From a virus, in the IMG/VR virus record IMGVR_UViG_3300030108_000869, positions 1 to 53,888 of that record: a stretch of 53,888 nt of DNA; one strand, given 5' to 3'. Made by a program: the position numbers and the translations under genes. Of the stretch, positions 33,116 to 43,218 are shown piece by piece. The notes below the pieces were generated by a model. That model did not search any database. It had not been told where the DNA came from and saw only the letters and a program-made list of their open reading frames with translations. Position 1 is the stretch's first letter. Each line of letters starts with the position of its first letter.

Positions 33116-33321
33116 TACTTCATCCAGCCTGAAGCTAAATTACTTAGTACTCCTATTGAACCTGCTAATCCCATCATTAACCAGAAGGCGCCTCTCCAAC
33201 GGTTAGCGGTAGCTTTTAAATCTTTAACGCTGTCTCGCATTTCTTTCATGTCTTCTTGCATAGCTTCAACTCTTTCTTCTAGCCTAGCTAAAGCAATCTC
33301 TAATTTTTGTTCTTGTGACAT
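33115..33321 (-). CDS. Coiled-coil plus membrane span, holin/XhlA-like
   Basis: 68 residues. An ATG at 33345 would couple to the previous stop, but the ATG at 33321 has GGAG at seven bases, so I prefer it. A charged coiled coil (EQKLEIALARLEERVEAMQEDMKEMRDSVKDLK) leads to NRWRGAFWLMMGLAGSIGVLSNLA, one span. This coiled-coil-then-span plan matches XhlA/holin accessory proteins. A lysis role is likely but not proved. Confidence 0.55.
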   Translation of the reverse strand: MSQEQKLEIALARLEERVEAMQEDMKEMRDSVKDLKATANRWRGAFWLMMGLAGSIGVLSNLASGWMK

Positions 33322-33341
33322 TTTAGTCTCCGTTGAAAGTT

Positions 33342-33599
33342 TCATTTCGTTTTGTCATTTAATTTATTGTATAAAGTAAATAATGACTCTACTTTCTTTT
33401 CAGCTTCTTTTACAGAACTTTCAGTTCTAACTGAACTAACAAAATTATCTTGTATTTTTTTATTAGCTGCTTCACAATCATCATTTAATTTATCAACATC
33501 TTTTCTTAATGAAGTAACTTCTGTTTGTAATCTTACCGCTACAACTAAAGCACCTAAAAAGAAAATTAATTGTTCCCAGTATTGTAACAAACCATCCAT
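33342..33599 (-). CDS. Small holin-like membrane protein
   Basis: 85 residues from the ATG at 33599, which has GGAG nine bases upstream; an earlier ATG at 33614 is less well placed. One span (YWEQLIFFLGALVVAVRL) near the N-terminus is followed by a long coiled coil (TSLRKDVDKLNDDCEAANKKIQ). It sits beside another coiled-coil membrane protein in mirror order. The pair may form the lysis pore and regulator. Confidence 0.5.
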   Translation of the reverse strand: MDGLLQYWEQLIFFLGALVVAVRLQTEVTSLRKDVDKLNDDCEAANKKIQDNFVSSVRTESSVKEAEKKVESLFTLYNKLNDKTK

Positions 33600-33604
33600 A
33601 TTAT

Positions 33605-33886
33605 TTAACTCCATTCAGAAGTAGCTAATATATTAGTCATCTCATCAGAAGTATATGGTCCTTCCGAATTTTCAATATTAGAAATAAAAGATGGATCTGA
33701 ATCACTTTCCCACTTTATAAATGTTTTAGTATTATCATTATTATATTGTAAAGAATTTAAAAAAGAATTCCATATACTAGTATTATCACTCATAGTACCA
33801 TATTCAAAAAAAGAAAGTTCATTTAAGTTTAATATATGATTTTCTTTATCAATTTCTGATTTAGGTATAATTAAATATTTAGCCAT
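33605..33886 (-). CDS. Hypothetical acidic protein
   Basis: 93 residues, acidic, Asn/Ser-rich (SLQYNNDNTKTFIKWESDSDPSFISNIENSE), with no span. It directly follows a tail appendage gene whose stop overlaps this start. It may be a tail-fibre chaperone or accessory, as small genes after fibre genes often are. No motif supports more. Confidence 0.5.
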   Translation of the reverse strand: MAKYLIIPKSEIDKENHILNLNELSFFEYGTMSDNTSIWNSFLNSLQYNNDNTKTFIKWESDSDPSFISNIENSEGPYTSDEMTNILATSEWS

Positions 33887-34821
33887 TATTTAAACCCCCT
33901 AGTAAAGCCAATAGCTACAGCACCATTACTTGCAGTATTGCCACTAAAATAACCGTATATATTTTGTGACATAGTTCCTGAAGCAAAACGATAATAACTA
34001 GCATTTCTTTCATTAGTTCCATGATCTCCTGCACCCATAAGAGTATATGCTCCTTCCATAGATCCTTTATACCAAGTCCAGTTATTAGTTGAGTTACTTG
34101 TATTATTTAATGCTAATTTAAGAAAATGCGTATATCCTGTAGGAAAATTAGTTGTTCCTACTTGATTGCTAGTGTTAGCCAGAGTTCTAGAGCTAGTACT
34201 ATAAGTAGTACCAACACCCTTAAAAGTACCACCTACATCATTAACGTCATCAAATATTAAAATTGAATAAGATCCATCTCCTCCATAAGTATTAACAGGA
34301 AAACTAACGCTAATAGTTTTACTTCCAGTACCAACATCCATGGTTTTTTCAAAAACACCTGTTACATTATAAGCAGAATAGCCTGCATTATTAGTAACAT
34401 AATCCATAGTAGTTCCATCAAATGAAAGAGTACAAGCATTTAACCAAGTGGCAGGATTATAACTTGAACCAAGACTTAAGGGTCTATAAGAAAAAGCAAT
34501 AATAACATGTCTTTTACCGCTTGTTACAGTAGCATTTTGAACAGTATAATTTAAACTATAACTAGTTCGATATACATTACTACTCCAAGTATCATTAAGA
34601 TAACCTGTTTCTGTTAATGCAACAGAAGCCGATCCTCCGCCTCCTCCTCCTCCAGAACCGCTTGCTCCATACCATTCATTAAAAGACATTTGTGTTCCAG
34701 CACTTTTACTAATAAGCGCTCTAACATCTGCATCATTTATTCCTACAGTAGTCCCTGAAGAACCCCCAGCTTCAATATGAATTTGATTTAAAGATAAAGC
34801 TCCTGATGATGGAAGTGTCAT
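33886..34821 (-). CDS. Tail appendage protein with Gly-rich linker
   Basis: 311 residues. It starts MTLPSSGALSLNQIHIEAGG and has FNEWYGASGSGGGGGGGS: an N-terminal module found on phage tail appendages, ending in a Gly-run hinge. The rest is beta-rich with Ser/Thr/Asn/Tyr, as in receptor-binding tips. It follows the long fibre and is probably a second receptor-binding or capping protein. Confidence 0.6.
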   Translation of the reverse strand: MTLPSSGALSLNQIHIEAGGSSGTTVGINDADVRALISKSAGTQMSFNEWYGASGSGGGGGGGSASVALTETGYLNDTWSSNVYRTSYSLNYTVQNATVTSGKRHVIIAFSYRPLSLGSSYNPATWLNACTLSFDGTTMDYVTNNAGYSAYNVTGVFEKTMDVGTGSKTISVSFPVNTYGGDGSYSILIFDDVNDVGGTFKGVGTTYSTSSRTLANTSNQVGTTNFPTGYTHFLKLALNNTSNSTNNWTWYKGSMEGAYTLMGAGDHGTNERNASYYRFASGTMSQNIYGYFSGNTASNGAVAIGFTRGFK

Positions 34822-34825
34822 TGTT

Positions 34826-37800
34826 TTACTCCACTAATTTTTTAAGTTCGTCTATTTGTTTCTGTTGCTCTTTAATAGCTTCAATAAGAACACCAACCAT
34901 ATTTCCGTAAGCTACAGATTTATATTCACCATCTGTTACAACCTCTGGTAAAACTTTTTCTATCTCTTGAGCAATTACACCAATGCTTTTTTCTTCTTCT
35001 TTAGTATAAGAAACACCTCGCATATTCATTACTTTGTCTAAAGCATTATCTATAGTTTTAATATCAGACTTTAATCTTTCATCTGAGTAAGCTGTTATAT
35101 TATCAGAAGCAGTTAAAGTACCAGTAACTTCTACTCCACCAGATTTAGTAGTTAGCTTAATATCAGAATAATGGGCTAACCTTACTTCTCCTGTACTACC
35201 ACTTACCACTATATAGTTTGAAACACTTCCATTACCTATACCACTATCATTTCTAATTAGTATATCTTGATCTACATCATAATTGCTTATATTAAACTCA
35301 CCAGTTGAACTTGAAATATAAGATCTATCGGTACTAGTATTATGAAATATAGACATATTAGATGAAGATGATGAAGAGCTATCAAGAAATTGAAGTTGAC
35401 CAAGACCAAATATTTTTAAATCACTGGTTGACTTATCCCACATCATATCATAATTATCACCAGTGAAAGTCACATCTCCTGTGAAAGTTCCGCCACTAGT
35501 TGGCATACCAGAACCACTACCTCCACCAGGAATATTAATTGTTTTTGTAGCACCGGTTCCACTTGCAGTAACACCATCACCAGTAAAGTTTAAAGTAGTA
35601 GCTGTTGTAGATAATGCACTTCCTGCATTCTGTACTGTTACTCCACCACCACTACCACTACTCTCATCAGCAAATTCTAATTGACCTATAGCAGTTGCAC
35701 CAGAACCACTAATACTTTTTACTTTTAATATTTTATCAGCTGCTATTTGATTATCAGGAAGTATTAAAGTATATTCTTGTGCTGCACTATGAGCAGGAGA
35801 TTGAATCTTTACTCCATGACTATTTTCTGGGCAGTTAAGTGTTATTGTTCCAGCAGTACCACCACTAACACCTTGAATTTCTATACCAGTAGATTTAGTC
35901 GCAAGTTTTACAGCGGATGCACCAGCGGCTGCATGGTATAATCTTGCTTCACCTGAAAAGCCTTCTGCTGCAATATAAGTAACTGGATTCCCTCCAACAT
36001 TTTGATCATCAGCTTGAATATATACTCTTTTGTTCTCTGCCTTATTTTGTATATATAAATCGCCTGTAGTACCATTATGCTTTATTATACTATTGGATGA
36101 ATTATTGTGTTCAATTTCAAGATTTGTTCCTGATGTGCTACCAAATAAAGTTTTAGCATAATTATCAAATACAAAAGCACTTTCTGATTTATCCCATACG
36201 ACATTATAGTCATCACCAGTAAACGTAACGTCACCTTCGTGAGTAGCACCATCAGTAGTAATAATACCAGTAATATCTACTCCCGTAGATTTAGTCGCAA
36301 GTTTTACACTACTTGAGCCTGAAGCCGCATGGTATAACTGAACTTCACCTAAACTGCCATCTGCTCTAAAATAAACAGCAGTACCGCCAGTCCCGTTATC
36401 AGTATAAATATCAACATCTTTATCATCTGCATAATTTAAAATTGCTAAATTATTTGTATAGTTTTTAAGAGTTGTATTAAATGATCCACCAGAATGTGTT
36501 ATTGCAAAATCATTCTGGGAACCAAACATTGCTTCAGCACCGTCAGCAAATTTTATAGAATTAGTTGACTTATTCCATGCAACATCATAGTTAGTACCTT
36601 CAAAAAGTACGTTACCATTTACAGTTAATCCAGTAAGCTCTCCAACTGAAGTTAAACTTGAAGCAGTAACCCCTGAAGCAAGTGTAGTACCTGTTAAGCT
36701 GTCTGCAGCTACACTACCACCACTGGCTGCAGCTTCTAAACTAATTTTTCCTGTAGAATTGTCATAGGTTAATACATAATTATCTTGACCAGAACCAACT
36801 GTTTGATCACTGTCAAACTTAAAATTACCTAATAGTATGTCACCAGTTGCATTAGGTCCATTATTATTAAGAGTCATATCACCTATAGCACCAGTAAGTG
36901 TAACATTTCCACCAGTAGCATTAATATCTACATTACCAGCACTTGAATTAATATCTACTATTGCACCATTTAGTTCAAGTTCAACATCTGCAACTAAATC
37001 AAGAACACCATCTGCTGATTGATGAATGTATGTTCCACTATCACCAAACTGTAATTGATTATCATTACTTAATCTTAAACCATCATTGTGAACATGAGTT
37101 AAAACAACTTCAAGGTCAGCACCAAAAAATATACGACCTGCATCAGAATTAAGAACAAGATCATCTCCAACTTTCAGATCAACACCAATTATAGCATTTT
37201 TAGCTACAGATAATCCACCATCAGTTTGTAGCGAACCATCTGTTGTGCTTGTAGCATCTGTTGTATCATCTACTATTATTCTACCAGTTGCAGTAATAGC
37301 ACCAGTAACGTCAACTCCAGTAGATTTAGTTGTAAGTTTAGTCATGTTATAGTGATTTAATTTAACTTCACCTACAGATCCATCTAATGTAATATAAGCT
37401 GTTGTATTACCATCATTAGAATCATTCATTAAATACAGATTTTTATCATCAGCATTCTGTGTTATATATAAATGACCAGTAGCATTATTTATATTACCGC
37501 TGCCACCACCACTCGCATCATGATATATCTGTAAGTCATTTCCAGCACCAAGTTTTAGAATACTATCAGTACCACCAGTACCAGCATCACCGAGTAACAC
37601 ATCACCACTTACCTCTAATTCAGTAAGAGTAAGTTTACCAGTAGAATTTAATCTCATTCTTTCAGTAGCTGCTTCATCACTAGCTACTTTAAAAACTAAA
37701 TCTGTTTCATTGTTATTAGTAAGAAAATTACCAGAAGCTTCCGCTTGAATAACAGCAGAGATTACAGTAGCATCTCCACCCCCAGATTCATCTGGAGCTT

Positions 37801-40800
37801 GGAAATGTATTGCTCCAAGTACCTCTCCGGTAGTTACTTCAGTGTCAGAAGTTTGTAAATTTAATATTGCACCATCAGAAGTTTTAGCTGTAATATCACC
37901 TATTACATCAAGTTTGGTACTAGGAGATGTAGTCCCTATACCTACATTACCAGTACTACTAATTCTTAATCTTTCAATTAATGTATTACCATGAGGTCTT
38001 GTTAAAAATCGTAATGTACCAGCATAATTACCACCTGTAGTATTTTCTTTTGTTCCTTGTATAGTTGCAAGACTAACAGTACCCGTACTATTAGGCTGAT
38101 AAAGTGACCTAAAAACAATACCACCACCAGGATTTGTACCATTATAAGCAGTGTTAGTATCATAAAGTCCTAACATGGCTAATCCATCTGCAGAGCTTGT
38201 ATTAGCTCCTGATATATTTAAAAGATAATCTGGTGATGCAGTTCCTATACCTACTCTATCATTAGTACTATCTACTTTTAACACAGAAGTATCTATAGTT
38301 AAATCGCCACTAGCCTGTAAACTTGTTGCAGCTACTTTACCTGTAACATCTATTCCATCATCCATTGTTACTAGTTTTTGAATACCATCGTGGTAAAGTT
38401 CTACTGAACCGTTTTCATTACCTTTAAGCATATTTTCATTGTTAGAAGAATTTCTTAGCTGTATTACGTTTCCAGCAAGTTGTAAATTACCACTTCCAAC
38501 ATCTTTTATAACACCATTACTACCATTGGAAAATATTTCTAAATCACTACCAAATTTAGCTTTGGCATTGGCAGGAAACTCTAAAGCATCATCCGATTTA
38601 TCCCATACTACATTGTAGTTAGCGCCAGTGAATGTAACATCCCCATCATGTGTAGCGCCATCATCAATAACAGTTCCAGTTACTTCTATTCCAGTAGATT
38701 TGGTTGCAAGTTTTAGACTTGATGAACCAGAAGCTGCGTGATATAATTTAACTTCACCGTCACTTCCATCAGCTTGAAAGTACTTAGTAAAACTCCCGGT
38801 ACCATCATCATTATATATATATACTTGGCCATCATCAACAGTTTGGAATATATTAAAAGATCCAGTGTGATTTATAATAGAAGAACTACCAGAGACATGA
38901 GATAGTTTCAAACCAGCACCACCAGAACTATTCATTAAATCTATACCAACACCACTAGAAAATCTTAAATCATCAAGAGACTCATCCCAAAGCATATAAT
39001 GACCTGATGTTGCTCCAAAAAACTTAACATCATGCCCTGTATCGTCAACTCCTACAGTTAAACCACCAGTAAAAGTGGTATCACCATTAAAAGAAGAATT
39101 TCCAGTAACATCAAGACTACCTGTAACGTCTAACTGATCAGCACTTTCATCCCATTCCATATACTTTCCAGAAGTAGTACCAAAGAATTTTACGTCATGT
39201 CCTGTACCATCAGCACCAACTGTTAATTGACTTCTTTGAAATACACCATCTGCTGATGCATCCCACATCCAATACTTACCAGCAGTATCTCCATAAAATA
39301 CAACATCGTGACCTGTATCGTTTACCCCTACTGTAAGAGAAGAATATAAATTTATATTATTATTAGAAGCTGAACTAAATTCTGCTACTGTAGTAGCAGA
39401 ACCATCAACACCTCTTACTATTCGTAAATTTCCACCATCACTTCCAGAAGATCCATATCCATTTTCAATTTTCCAATCAGTTAAGCCATCAGCACCCCAA
39501 GTATCATTTGCTCCTCGCATAAGTTGAATTTCAGATTCTGGATTAGTTCCAGTATCAGCATGAACAACTAACTTTATATCACCAGCTTTTTTAAAAGTTA
39601 CATCACCAGTTGCTGATAAAGTCGTAAAAGCACCAGTGCTAGGAGTTGTTGCACCTATTGATGAGTTGTTTATTGTTCCACCACTTACATTACCTTCTAA
39701 GTTTGCAACTAGCGTACCAGTAGCATAACTTCCTGCAGTAGTATCAACTATTGTAGTAGGTTCTACTTGTAAATCTTTAAATAATTTAAACTTGCCACTG
39801 TCATTAGCATCTCTAAATAAACCAGCATATAAATCTTGTGAACCTGAAGTATCATACAGTCCATAAAATCCTATATCTAAACTATCGTCTGTATTATTAT
39901 TTTTAGCTAATTTTATTAAAGGATCTTCTACAGATAAATTTTCTGTATTTATAGTTGTAGTTGTACCATTGACTGTAAGATTTCCTGCTATAGTAACATT
40001 GTTAGGTAGTCCTACTGTTACTGTGCCTCCACTTTGACCAACTTCAACTTCGTTAGTTGTTCCATTAAATGTTATAGTTTCACCTAAAGCTCTAGCTGTA
40101 GCAGTAGTACCATCTGTAATTGTTATAGATGAGTTAGCTAAGTTACTATTAGCAATAGCTGTACCATTCCAAGTACCAGTTGTAATAGTTCCAAGAGTAG
40201 TAATAGAATCTTGGCCAACATAGTTTGAGTCAATATCAATTGCATCATCGCTTACTGAAATACGATTTGTAGTTCCACCTACAGCAAGAGTAAGAGCTCC
40301 ACTGTTTCCACCACCAGTTAAACCATTACCTGCAGTAACTCCTGTAATATCTCCAGGATGAGCATCTACATAAGCTTTGATAGCTTTAGCTGAAGCAAGA
40401 GTATCATCATTTGAAGAGACATCACCAAGATCGGTATCTAACACACCTGATTTTAAATTGTCTACTTCTAGATTTGATATTGTATTATTGTCAGCATCAA
40501 TATTTTTATCAGTGAAAGTTTGGTTACCTGTCAATACAGCTACTGTATTATCAATAGCAAAAGTCATTGTATTGTTAGAACCTGTAGTTGTTATACCTGT
40601 TCCACCAGCTAGTGTGAGTGTTTCAGTATTTAAATCTATAGATAATGCTCCACCAGCATCACCTTGAAAATCTAAATCCTGAGCATCAACTTGTGAATCT
40701 ACGTATGCTTTAATACTTTGTTGTGATGCAACTTTAACTGCAGAGTTACTACTCATGTCGTCTTCATCTAAGAAAGCATTACCACTAATAGTACCAGTAA

Positions 40801-41209
40801 TAACTGGATTTGCTGAAGTAACAATATTAGCCTCAGCTGCTGTTTGATTAATCCATTTAGAAGATGTAGTATCATAAGCTAATACTTCATTATCTGCAGG
40901 TGTACCAGTTATATTAACATTAGCTAGTGCATCTAATCCTGTAAGCTCTATAACTTTAGCGTAGTGTAAAGCTGAATATCCTGTAGTTCCATCTGATAAA
41001 GTAAATTGATTATTATAAGGTTCAAAAGCTATTTTTTTATTATCTGAAAGTATATTAGTAATAACCGCATCTAAAGTTTGTAAACCTGAAGAAGTAGCTG
41101 AAAATAAACTTCCTTGTGAGTTGCTAGAGGTAGCTCCAGTTAAATCTGTAGTATCAGGACTTGCTGGTGTACTATAACTAAAACCTGTTGTATCACTTGT
41201 AGCTGGCAT
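34826..41209 (-). CDS. Giant tail fibre with S74 self-cleaving chaperone
   Basis: 2127 residues, the longest gene here. The shaft is built of short beta repeats: KLATKSTG(V/I) (E/D)(V/I)TG units and GDVTFTG-NY-V-WDKS units recur many times. Ser2042 in YSDERLKSDI begins a C-terminal peptidase S74 intramolecular chaperone; Lys2047 is at the +5 place of the Ser/Lys pair known from endosialidase tailspikes. The chaperone trims itself off after the trimer folds, freeing about 86 residues that end in a coiled coil (KEQQKQIDELKKLVE). The fibre binds the host. The N-terminus (GFSYSTPASPDTTDLTG) has no known anchor motif. Confidence 0.9.
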   Translation of the reverse strand: MPATSDTTGFSYSTPASPDTTDLTGATSSNSQGSLFSATSSGLQTLDAVITNILSDNKKIAFEPYNNQFTLSDGTTGYSALHYAKVIELTGLDALANVNITGTPADNEVLAYDTTSSKWINQTAAEANIVTSANPVITGTISGNAFLDEDDMSSNSAVKVASQQSIKAYVDSQVDAQDLDFQGDAGGALSIDLNTETLTLAGGTGITTTGSNNTMTFAIDNTVAVLTGNQTFTDKNIDADNNTISNLEVDNLKSGVLDTDLGDVSSNDDTLASAKAIKAYVDAHPGDITGVTAGNGLTGGGNSGALTLAVGGTTNRISVSDDAIDIDSNYVGQDSITTLGTITTGTWNGTAIANSNLANSSITITDGTTATARALGETITFNGTTNEVEVGQSGGTVTVGLPNNVTIAGNLTVNGTTTTINTENLSVEDPLIKLAKNNNTDDSLDIGFYGLYDTSGSQDLYAGLFRDANDSGKFKLFKDLQVEPTTIVDTTAGSYATGTLVANLEGNVSGGTINNSSIGATTPSTGAFTTLSATGDVTFKKAGDIKLVVHADTGTNPESEIQLMRGANDTWGADGLTDWKIENGYGSSGSDGGNLRIVRGVDGSATTVAEFSSASNNNINLYSSLTVGVNDTGHDVVFYGDTAGKYWMWDASADGVFQRSQLTVGADGTGHDVKFFGTTSGKYMEWDESADQLDVTGSLDVTGNSSFNGDTTFTGGLTVGVDDTGHDVKFFGATSGHYMLWDESLDDLRFSSGVGIDLMNSSGGAGLKLSHVSGSSSIINHTGSFNIFQTVDDGQVYIYNDDGTGSFTKYFQADGSDGEVKLYHAASGSSSLKLATKSTGIEVTGTVIDDGATHDGDVTFTGANYNVVWDKSDDALEFPANAKAKFGSDLEIFSNGSNGVIKDVGSGNLQLAGNVIQLRNSSNNENMLKGNENGSVELYHDGIQKLVTMDDGIDVTGKVAATSLQASGDLTIDTSVLKVDSTNDRVGIGTASPDYLLNISGANTSSADGLAMLGLYDTNTAYNGTNPGGGIVFRSLYQPNSTGTVSLATIQGTKENTTGGNYAGTLRFLTRPHGNTLIERLRISSTGNVGIGTTSPSTKLDVIGDITAKTSDGAILNLQTSDTEVTTGEVLGAIHFQAPDESGGGDATVISAVIQAEASGNFLTNNNETDLVFKVASDEAATERMRLNSTGKLTLTELEVSGDVLLGDAGTGGTDSILKLGAGNDLQIYHDASGGGSGNINNATGHLYITQNADDKNLYLMNDSNDGNTTAYITLDGSVGEVKLNHYNMTKLTTKSTGVDVTGAITATGRIIVDDTTDATSTTDGSLQTDGGLSVAKNAIIGVDLKVGDDLVLNSDAGRIFFGADLEVVLTHVHNDGLRLSNDNQLQFGDSGTYIHQSADGVLDLVADVELELNGAIVDINSSAGNVDINATGGNVTLTGAIGDMTLNNNGPNATGDILLGNFKFDSDQTVGSGQDNYVLTYDNSTGKISLEAAASGGSVAADSLTGTTLASGVTASSLTSVGELTGLTVNGNVLFEGTNYDVAWNKSTNSIKFADGAEAMFGSQNDFAITHSGGSFNTTLKNYTNNLAILNYADDKDVDIYTDNGTGGTAVYFRADGSLGEVQLYHAASGSSSVKLATKSTGVDITGIITTDGATHEGDVTFTGDDYNVVWDKSESAFVFDNYAKTLFGSTSGTNLEIEHNNSSNSIIKHNGTTGDLYIQNKAENKRVYIQADDQNVGGNPVTYIAAEGFSGEARLYHAAAGASAVKLATKSTGIEIQGVSGGTAGTITLNCPENSHGVKIQSPAHSAAQEYTLILPDNQIAADKILKVKSISGSGATAIGQLEFADESSGSGGGVTVQNAGSALSTTATTLNFTGDGVTASGTGATKTINIPGGGSGSGMPTSGGTFTGDVTFTGDNYDMMWDKSTSDLKIFGLGQLQFLDSSSSSSSNMSIFHNTSTDRSYISSSTGEFNISNYDVDQDILIRNDSGIGNGSVSNYIVVSGSTGEVRLAHYSDIKLTTKSGGVEVTGTLTASDNITAYSDERLKSDIKTIDNALDKVMNMRGVSYTKEEEKSIGVIAQEIEKVLPEVVTDGEYKSVAYGNMVGVLIEAIKEQQKQIDELKKLVE
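38975..39345 (-). repeat. Tandem fibre repeats coding G-H-D-V-x-F units
   Basis: Within the fibre gene, three copies of a roughly 35-codon unit follow each other: VG-D-TGHDVVFYGDTAGKYW, then TGHDVKFFGTTSGKYMEWDE, then TGHDVKFFGATSGHYMLWDE. They start with LTVG and share W-D-S/A. These repeats are a likely site of recombination and length change in the fibre shaft. Confidence 0.7.
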
Positions 41210-42318
41210 TATATTAACCCTCTCCCGTTAAAATTTATTTGAACGTTTCCTCCTGATGCTCCTCTTTTATTATCTTCGTCATTTAATTGTGCTAACTCTT
41301 CTATAAATAACTGTTTATATTTTTTAGCTTGGTCTTCATCTTGTAAATAATAGAAAGATTCTGCAAGTGATCCATATAATAAAAGCTTTTCATTTTCATC
41401 TCTTAGCCAATGGGCTACTTCAGTACCTATATATTTTGTGCTAGTTGTACTTGAAAATGTAACTGTTTGTCCTGTAAGATTTTGCGTATCATTTGCAACT
41501 AAAGTTATATTAGCTGTAGTAGGACTTGTATAATTTATAGTATCTACTTTAGGGGGAGCACTTGTACTACTATTAAGAGCTATTCCTGTTCCTGATAGTT
41601 CATCACCAGCTACTATATGTCCGCTCCCACCTGTTAAATTAGTAAATGCAAAAGGACCTACTCCATTAGCAGTAGGAGCAGTTCCTGTTGCTTTAGTAGT
41701 ATCCGCTGTAACTGCTTCTGCATGCGTAGCATATTTAACAGAAGGTGAACTTGTTACATTGTATAAATAAGTTGTACCATTAGCAGTAGCTAAATATCCT
41801 GCAGTAAAGTTTGCAGGTGTAACATCATATAAAGCATTTAATGCTGGTAATCTTTTATAATAATGTAGTTCAGCTTTAGTTGGTGTAAAAGCTGTAAACC
41901 CTGCACCAAATCCTGGAGAATAAATAAGAATGTTACCTACTCTTGACCAATAAGATGCTTGTGTTTTTTCTGCATAAATATCATTAAAAGTTCTAAGATC
42001 CGTCTTTTCATTAAACACACGGCAAGTTCTTCCATCATCATCTATTTCTCTTAGCTGAATAAACTCAGTAAGATCTGCAGGAATAGTTAATTCAGTTTTA
42101 CTTGTAGCTCTATTATTAGCTGAAGTAGTAGCTGCATCTAATTGTGTCTTAGAATAAGTAACAGTTTGTTCTAATGCTGTAACTCTAAGTTTTCTATAAA
42201 CGTTATCAGCTGCAAACTTCATACAATCTTGAACAACATTATCCTCTAAAACTGTATTATCTTTATTAGCCCAGTCTTGTATCTTATCTATGAAAGCATC
42301 GTATTTAGGCGTACTCAT
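41209..42318 (-). CDS. Head-tail adaptor / tail tubular protein A-like
   Basis: 369 residues. N-terminal helices (YDAFIDKIQDWANKDNTVLEDNVVQDCMKFAADNVYRKLR) and a C-terminal helical pair (VAHWLRDENEKLLLYGSLAESFYYLQDEDQAKKYKQLFIEEL) flank a beta-rich middle. The end, GGNVQINFNGRGLI, looks conserved in marine phages, from memory. The same helical plan is used by tail adaptor proteins such as T7 gp11. It shares a stop/start base with the fibre gene. Confidence 0.6.
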   Translation of the reverse strand: MSTPKYDAFIDKIQDWANKDNTVLEDNVVQDCMKFAADNVYRKLRVTALEQTVTYSKTQLDAATTSANNRATSKTELTIPADLTEFIQLREIDDDGRTCRVFNEKTDLRTFNDIYAEKTQASYWSRVGNILIYSPGFGAGFTAFTPTKAELHYYKRLPALNALYDVTPANFTAGYLATANGTTYLYNVTSSPSVKYATHAEAVTADTTKATGTAPTANGVGPFAFTNLTGGSGHIVAGDELSGTGIALNSSTSAPPKVDTINYTSPTTANITLVANDTQNLTGQTVTFSSTTSTKYIGTEVAHWLRDENEKLLLYGSLAESFYYLQDEDQAKKYKQLFIEELAQLNDEDNKRGASGGNVQINFNGRGLI

Positions 42319-42328
42319 ATTGCTCTCC

Positions 42329-42673
42329 CTAAGTATTTACAAGTAAATGTTTATATTCTGTTTGTAATATATACTTTAACTTTTTCATTTTATCTCTATC
42401 ACGCATAAACGTACCATCGTGTAAATTTATTCCATGATCTTCATTAATTTTAATAGCTACAATATCTGGTATAGTGGCCATCTTTCTAAAACCACTTTTA
42501 TTTTGTTTTCCGAAATAAGCTTCTCGATCTCTATCTAGCCTAGCATTATTTAAGTATTGAGTGACATCTTGCTTAGCTTCCCAATCTCCAGAAGATAAAT
42601 CAAAGCCTGCTCTAATACCTTGCTTTGGATTTATTGTAGCACTACCAAATGTGAATTCGTTTTCTTTTGCCAT
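42329..42673 (-). CDS. Hypothetical protein of the neck region
   Basis: 114 residues, with GGAGAAGAGG before the start. It contains FTFGSATINPKQGIRAGFDLSSGDWEAKQDVTQYLNNARLDRDREAY, then a basic Lys-rich C-terminal helix. It sits between capsid-side small genes and the tail adaptor, suggesting a neck or assembly role. No known fold is recognised. Confidence 0.5.
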   Translation of the reverse strand: MAKENEFTFGSATINPKQGIRAGFDLSSGDWEAKQDVTQYLNNARLDRDREAYFGKQNKSGFRKMATIPDIVAIKINEDHGINLHDGTFMRDRDKMKKLKYILQTEYKHLLVNT

Positions 42674-42685
42674 CCTCTTCTCCTA

Positions 42686-42928
42686 TTAAGTAGCCGGTTC
42701 TGTAATAGCTATAAACCTACCTGACTTACCAATGTAACCTAATAAATCTCCAGCTGTTGCTGTGCTAGGATCATCTGCTAATCCAGGATTTGGTTCTGCA
42801 TCACCTGTATTAACTCTAATAAGTTGTAAGTGAGTTAATTTATAACCACCGCCTGTTGCTGCACCTATTCTGTATACACACTTTTCTACTGGATATATAT
42901 TTCCGTTTGCTGTTTTTATAACGTACAT
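42686..42928 (-). CDS. Hypothetical small beta-rich protein
   Basis: 80 residues. It starts MYVIKTANGNIYPVEKCVYRIGAATGGG and has a short beta fold with a Pro/Asp/Ala-rich loop (NTGDAEPNPGLADDPSTATAGD). GGAGGGAAC precedes the ATG. A small structural or decoration protein is plausible from position. Confidence 0.5.
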   Translation of the reverse strand: MYVIKTANGNIYPVEKCVYRIGAATGGGYKLTHLQLIRVNTGDAEPNPGLADDPSTATAGDLLGYIGKSGRFIAITEPAT

Positions 42929-42939
42929 TGTTCCCTCCG

Positions 42940-43218
42940 TTATTTTTTATGTTGTTTACGTATGGCTTCTTTACCTTTTTTAAATATACTAGCCACTTGA
43001 TTTTTCTTCATTACTTTAGCTCGCTGTTCTCCAACGGTAAGGATTTGAATTTTTCTTGCATACGGTTTATTGATCCTTTTAACCTTAGCAACCGTTGCTC
43101 TGGCGTCAGATGGAGTTGCGAATTTGATTCCAACCGTGTCCTTAGGATTTTCATCTGTATAAAGACGCCTCCCAGAACCTTTAGGTTTTTTTCCGGTTCC
43201 TTTTTTTGGATCTGCCAT
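42940..43218 (-). CDS. Small Lys-rich basic protein
   Basis: 92 residues from the ATG at 43218; an earlier TTG at 43233 in the same frame is less likely. It starts MADPKKGTGKKPKGSGRRLYTDENPKDTVGIKFATPSDARATV and ends KKGKEAIRKQHKK. It is very basic, with a folded middle. It resembles DNA-binding or head-filling proteins of marine phages. It overlaps the preceding small gene by 38 bases. Confidence 0.5.
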   Translation of the reverse strand: MADPKKGTGKKPKGSGRRLYTDENPKDTVGIKFATPSDARATVAKVKRINKPYARKIQILTVGEQRAKVMKKNQVASIFKKGKEAIRKQHKK

